Positions 39,124 through 46,542 of a DNA stretch of 46,542 nucleotides are shown in pieces. The notes beneath the pieces were generated by a model. The model worked only from the letters and a program-made list of their open reading frames with translations, made no database searches and was not told where the DNA came from. Made by a program: the position numbers and the translations under genes. Each line of letters begins with the position of its first letter. Position 1 is the first letter of the stretch. Origin of the DNA: UBA2219 sp964612075 (GTDB lineage Bacteria > Desulfobacterota > Deferrimicrobia > Deferrimicrobiales > Deferrimicrobiaceae); the NCBI GenBank assembly GCA_964612075.1, contig CAZTFC010000017.1:1-46542 (forward strand). The letters run 5' to 3'.

Positions 39124-39196
39124 GGGTCCCTCCTTCGGATATGGTCTGCGAAAGGGATATGTATGGAAAGATTCCCGAAACCGGACTTTCGTTTCG

Positions 39197-40619
39197 TCAG
39201 CGGGACGAAAGGTGGCGGTCCGCCCCCTCGGCCGCCCGGCGCCCCGTGTCGATCGCCCACACGACGAGGGACGGCCCCGTGACGGCGTCCCCCGCCGCGA
39301 ACACCCCGGGGACGCTGGTCATCAATTCGGCATCCGTTTTGATGTTTCCGCGCGGGTCCAGCGCGACGCCCAGGTCGCGGACCAGGGGCCCGTGCTCCAC
39401 GTGGACGAAGCCCATCGCCAGCAGGACGAGGTCCGCCCGCAGCTCGAATTCCGACCCCGGGATCTCCTGGAACGTCCGACGGCCCGCGGCGTCGGGCTCC
39501 GACCAGTCGAGCTTCACGCACCGCAGCGACCGGACCCGCCCCCCCTCGCCCCGGAATCCCTTCGTCTGAACGCTCCACATCCGCTCGCACCCTTCCTCGT
39601 GCGAGGAGGAGGTGCGCAGGATGACCGGCCAGGTGGGCCAGGGATTCAACGGGGCGCGGCTTTCCGGCGGCATGGGGAGGAGCTCGATCTGGGTGATCGA
39701 CGCCGCCCCCTGGCGGCGGCTGGTGCCGATGCAGTCCGAGCCGGTGTCGCCGCCGCCGATGACCACGACATGCCTGCCTTCCGCAGAGATGCGCTCTTCC
39801 GGAGCGATCTCGTCTCCCGCGTTCAACCGGTTCTGCTGCTTGAGGAACTCCATGGCGAAATGGATCCCCGAAAGCTCGCGCCCCGTCACGTCGAGGTCGC
39901 GCGGGACGGTCGAGCCGGCGGCCAGGACGATGGCGTCGAAGCTTCGGCGCAGGTACGCCGCGGAGACGTCGACGCCGGCGTCCACGCCCGTCTCGAAGAC
40001 GACGCCCTCCGCCCGCATCTGTTCCAGGCGCCGGTCGACGACCCACTTCTCCAGTTTGAAGTCCGGGATGCCGTAGCGCAGCATGCCCCCCACACGGTCC
40101 GATCTCTCGAAGACCACCACCTCGTGCCCGCGGCGCGCCAGCTCCTGCGCCGCCGGCAACCCGGCGGGGCCCGACCCGACCACCGCGACCCGCTTGCCGG
40201 TCTTTCGCTCCGGCGGCTCGGGGTGGATCCACCCTTCCCGCCATCCGCGCTCCACGATCTGCAGCTCCAGCTGCCGGATGGTGACCGCGGGCTGGTTGAT
40301 CGAAAGGGTGCAGGCGGCCTCGCACGTCGCCGGGCAGACGCGGCCCGTGACCTCGGGGAGGTTGTTGGTCTGGTGCAGCAGGTCGAGCGCCTTTCTCCAT
40401 TGTCCCCGGTAGACCATGTCGTTCCAGTCGGGGATCCGGTTCTTCACCGGGCAGCCGAAGGAATGGCAAAAAGGGATCCCGCAGTCCATGCAGCGGGCCG
40501 CCTGGGCGTTGAGCTTCCCCTCGGGGAGCAGCTCGTCGACCTCGTGGAAATCGCGGACCCGCTCCTCCACCGGCCGGTGCGGGGGGTCCTCCCTCGTGAA
40601 CTCCAGGAAACCGGTCGGC

Positions 40620-40627
<8 letters not shown>
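39197..40627 (-). CDS. gltD: Glutamate synthase (NADPH) small subunit
   Basis: A 476-residue flavoprotein that passes electrons from NADPH through FAD and Fe-S clusters to the large subunit. Cysteine clusters lie at the N-terminus (CMDCGIPFCHSFGCPVKN and RVCPATCEAACTLS). The FAD loop is VAVVGSGPAGLPAAQELARRG and the NADPH loop is VVVIGGGDTGSDC; the GVFAAGDAVTGPSLVVWAI motif binds flavin near the C-terminus. The start is GTG at 40625-40627, overlapping the end of gltB by eight bases, so the subunits are translationally coupled. Confidence 0.95.
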
Positions 40628-45206
<4,579 letters not shown>

Positions 45207-45630
45207 CTTCAACGGGACCTTCCAAATGGGAATGTCGGATCCTTCGTCCACGAGTATAAATTATGACACGGCCCCCGTCGCCTTCGTCCCCCTTCCCTGC
45301 CGAAAGAGCGGCGGCGGGAAGTGATATTTAGCATCGTCCGTGCCAGCCGCCGGGGGAACGGCCCGATCGGCCCGGAAGCCCCCGACGGCGGTGAGGAAAT
45401 TCCGGGAACAGGCGCGGTGGGGGCGGCTGCGGGAGGGAAGCGGAAGGAAGGAAATTGTTGATTGCCCGCAAACGATTGTAGGTTTTCCTACAAATAAGTC
45501 GTCCGATCTACGGCGGTCCCGGCGCCGCGCCGCGGACGGCAGGAAGGGGTCCTCGCCCCGGCGGTTGCACGATACAATAAGAAAACCAGTCGACAATCCG
45601 CCGGGAAAACGCCGGGAGCAAGGAGGGGTC
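45207..45630. other. Divergent intergenic region between gltB and wrbA
   Basis: 424 bases with no supported gene. The gltB side has TATACT and CATAAT elements on the minus strand (45253-45265), without a clear -35. The wrbA side has the palindrome at 45476-45493 in an AT-rich patch and a TACAAT at 45573-45578 that could be a -10. The open frame leading into wrbA from 45340 shows no family homology. Confidence 0.55.
45476..45493 (+). promoter_or_regulatory. Perfect 18-base palindrome upstream of wrbA, candidate operator
   Basis: TTGTAGG-TTTT-CCTACAA. It lies about 138 bases before the wrbA ATG in a locally AT-rich stretch. It could be bound by a redox- or quinone-responsive regulator, or form a hairpin in a long leader. 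Only the symmetry is seen. Confidence 0.45.
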
Positions 45631-46242
45631 ATGAAAGCTCTGGTCCTTTTCTATTCCATGTACGGGCATATCTACAGGATGGCGGAAGCGATCGCGGAGG
45701 GCGCGAGGGAAGTGCCGGGGGCCGAGGTGGAATTGCGGCGGGTCCCGGAGACCCTTTCCGAGGAAGTCCTCCGGAAGATGGGGGCGTTCGAGGGGCAGAA
45801 GGCCTGGGAGCACGTCCCGGTGGCCAAGGTGAGCGAGCTGACCTCCTACGACGCGATCTTCTTCGGCACGCCCACCCGCTTCGGGAACATGTGCGGGCAG
45901 ATGCGCCAGTTCCTGGACGCCACCGGCGGACTCTGGTTCAAGGGGTCGCTCGCCGGGAAGGTCGGCAGCGTCTTCACCTGCTCGGGCACGCAGCACGGCG
46001 GGCAGGAGTCGACGATCCTGACTTTCCACACCAACCTGCTGGCGCACGGCATGGTCATCGTGGGGCTGCCGTACACGTTCAAGGAGCAGATGCGGACCGA
46101 CGAGATCACCGGCTGCTCCCCGTACGGCGCCTCGACCATCGCGGGCACCGACGGCGACCGGATGCCGTCGGAGAACGAGCTGGCCGGCGCGCGGTTCCAG
46201 GGGAGACACGCGGCGGAGATCGCCACGAAGCTGGCGAAGTAG
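45631..46242 (+). CDS. wrbA: NAD(P)H:quinone oxidoreductase, WrbA type
   Basis: A 203-residue flavodoxin-like FMN enzyme that reduces quinones by two electrons and avoids semiquinone radicals. The FMN loop is VLFYSMYGHIYRMAEAI, then FGTPTRFGNMCGQMRQFLDATGGLW and SGTQHGGQESTILTFHTNLLAHG, followed by GCSPYGASTIAGTDGDR. These are diagnostic of WrbA rather than other flavodoxins. AAGGAGG lies seven bases before ATG 45631. pgm starts 20 bases after the stop on the same strand. Confidence 0.95.
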   Translation: MKALVLFYSMYGHIYRMAEAIAEGAREVPGAEVELRRVPETLSEEVLRKMGAFEGQKAWEHVPVAKVSELTSYDAIFFGTPTRFGNMCGQMRQFLDATGGLWFKGSLAGKVGSVFTCSGTQHGGQESTILTFHTNLLAHGMVIVGLPYTFKEQMRTDEITGCSPYGASTIAGTDGDRMPSENELAGARFQGRHAAEIATKLAK

Positions 46243-46262
46243 CGAAAAAGGAGGGCGGGAAG

Positions 46263-46542
46263 ATGCCGATGCATCCCGACGCGGGGAAGCCCGTCGACCC
46301 GAAGCGACTCGCGGACCTGCCGCGGCTCGTCGCATCGTACTACACCGGGAAGCCCGACCCGGACGATCCGGGGCAGCGCGTGGCCTTCGGCACGTCGGGG
46401 CACCGCGGCTCGTCCCTTTCGCTCTCCTTCAACGAGGACCATATCCTCGCCGTCGTCCAGGCGGTCTGCGAGCACCGGGCGAAGGCCGGGATCGACGGCC
46501 CGCTCTTCCTCGGGAAGGACACGCACGCCCTGTCGGAGCCCG
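46263..46542 (+). CDS. pgm: Phosphoglucomutase, N-terminal part (runs off the window)
   Basis: Interconverts glucose-1-phosphate and glucose-6-phosphate, linking glycolysis to glycogen and cell-surface sugars. The 93 visible residues match the E. coli Pgm type: HPDAGKPVDPKRLADLPRLV, VAFGTSGHRGSS, LSFNEDHILAVVQAVCEHRA and LFLGKDTHALSEP. The catalytic phosphoserine region is beyond the window. ATG 46263 follows GGAGGGCGG. Likely co-transcribed with wrbA. Confidence 0.95.
   Translation, partial: MPMHPDAGKPVDPKRLADLPRLVASYYTGKPDPDDPGQRVAFGTSGHRGSSLSLSFNEDHILAVVQAVCEHRAKAGIDGPLFLGKDTHALSEP

Overview
The window is GC-rich, gene-dense bacterial chromosome. Several gene pairs overlap by a few bases and convergent neighbours overlap at their 3' ends. 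Gene content suggests a Gram-negative delta-proteobacterium-like organism (Desulfobacterota/Desulfuromonadota type) able to cope with oxygen: lipoprotein RND pump parts, a beta-barrel protein, cytochrome bd oxidase, a PerR-like regulator with catalase, GOGAT, and iron-sulfur flavoproteins. The taxon is an inference. I see no rRNA, tRNA, CRISPR array, integrase or insertion sequence.

Layout. 1-1380 (minus): start of cydA, its adjacent Rrf2-type regulator with a promoter/operator, and an iron-sulfur flavoprotein. 1460-4459 (plus): SLC13/ArsB-type anion transporter, MATE exporter, and a methyltransferase broken by an internal deletion. 4536-11098 (plus): TetR regulator and a complete tripartite RND pump. 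11109-11873 (minus): TerC-family membrane protein. 12110-14007: thiG-thiH. 14184-16192: PerR-like regulator and katA, flanked by terminators. 16528-21346: P-type cation ATPase, then an ArsR-type regulator with an ABC-2 exporter. 21324-27598 (minus): three tandem paralogous CPA2 antiporters. 27999-33006 (plus): cstA, two small paralogous hydrophobic proteins, two ArsA/Get3-like ATPases and a membrane TPR protein. 33091-35569: Hpt protein and a response regulator with PAS, GGDEF and EAL domains. 35535-38456: beta-barrel-like protein, second iron-sulfur flavoprotein, Smr protein, dtd and a second Fur-family regulator. 38527-45206 (minus): YceI protein, gltD, gltB. 45631 to the end: wrbA and the start of pgm.

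The most promising possibly undescribed system is the block at 29798-33006. Two small homologous proteins are followed by two ArsA/Get3-type ATPases whose nucleotide-switch motifs have degenerated in a complementary way. One keeps the switch I aspartate but has an altered switch II. The other has a natural Asp-to-Asn change at the position of yeast Get3 D57 but keeps the start of switch II. Neither ATPase contains any cysteine, so neither can use the ArsA arsenite site or the Get3 zinc site. The last gene, whose start overlaps the second ATPase's stop, encodes a three-TM protein with TPR-like repeats. I infer a heteromeric ATPase that handles hydrophobic proteins or organises the membrane, loosely comparable to the GET pathway.

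Other points of interest are the antiporter triplet, which shows a 72-base identical block and a copy-specific change next to the ion-binding aspartate, and several operators placed within or next to readable promoters (Rrf2, TetR, ArsR).
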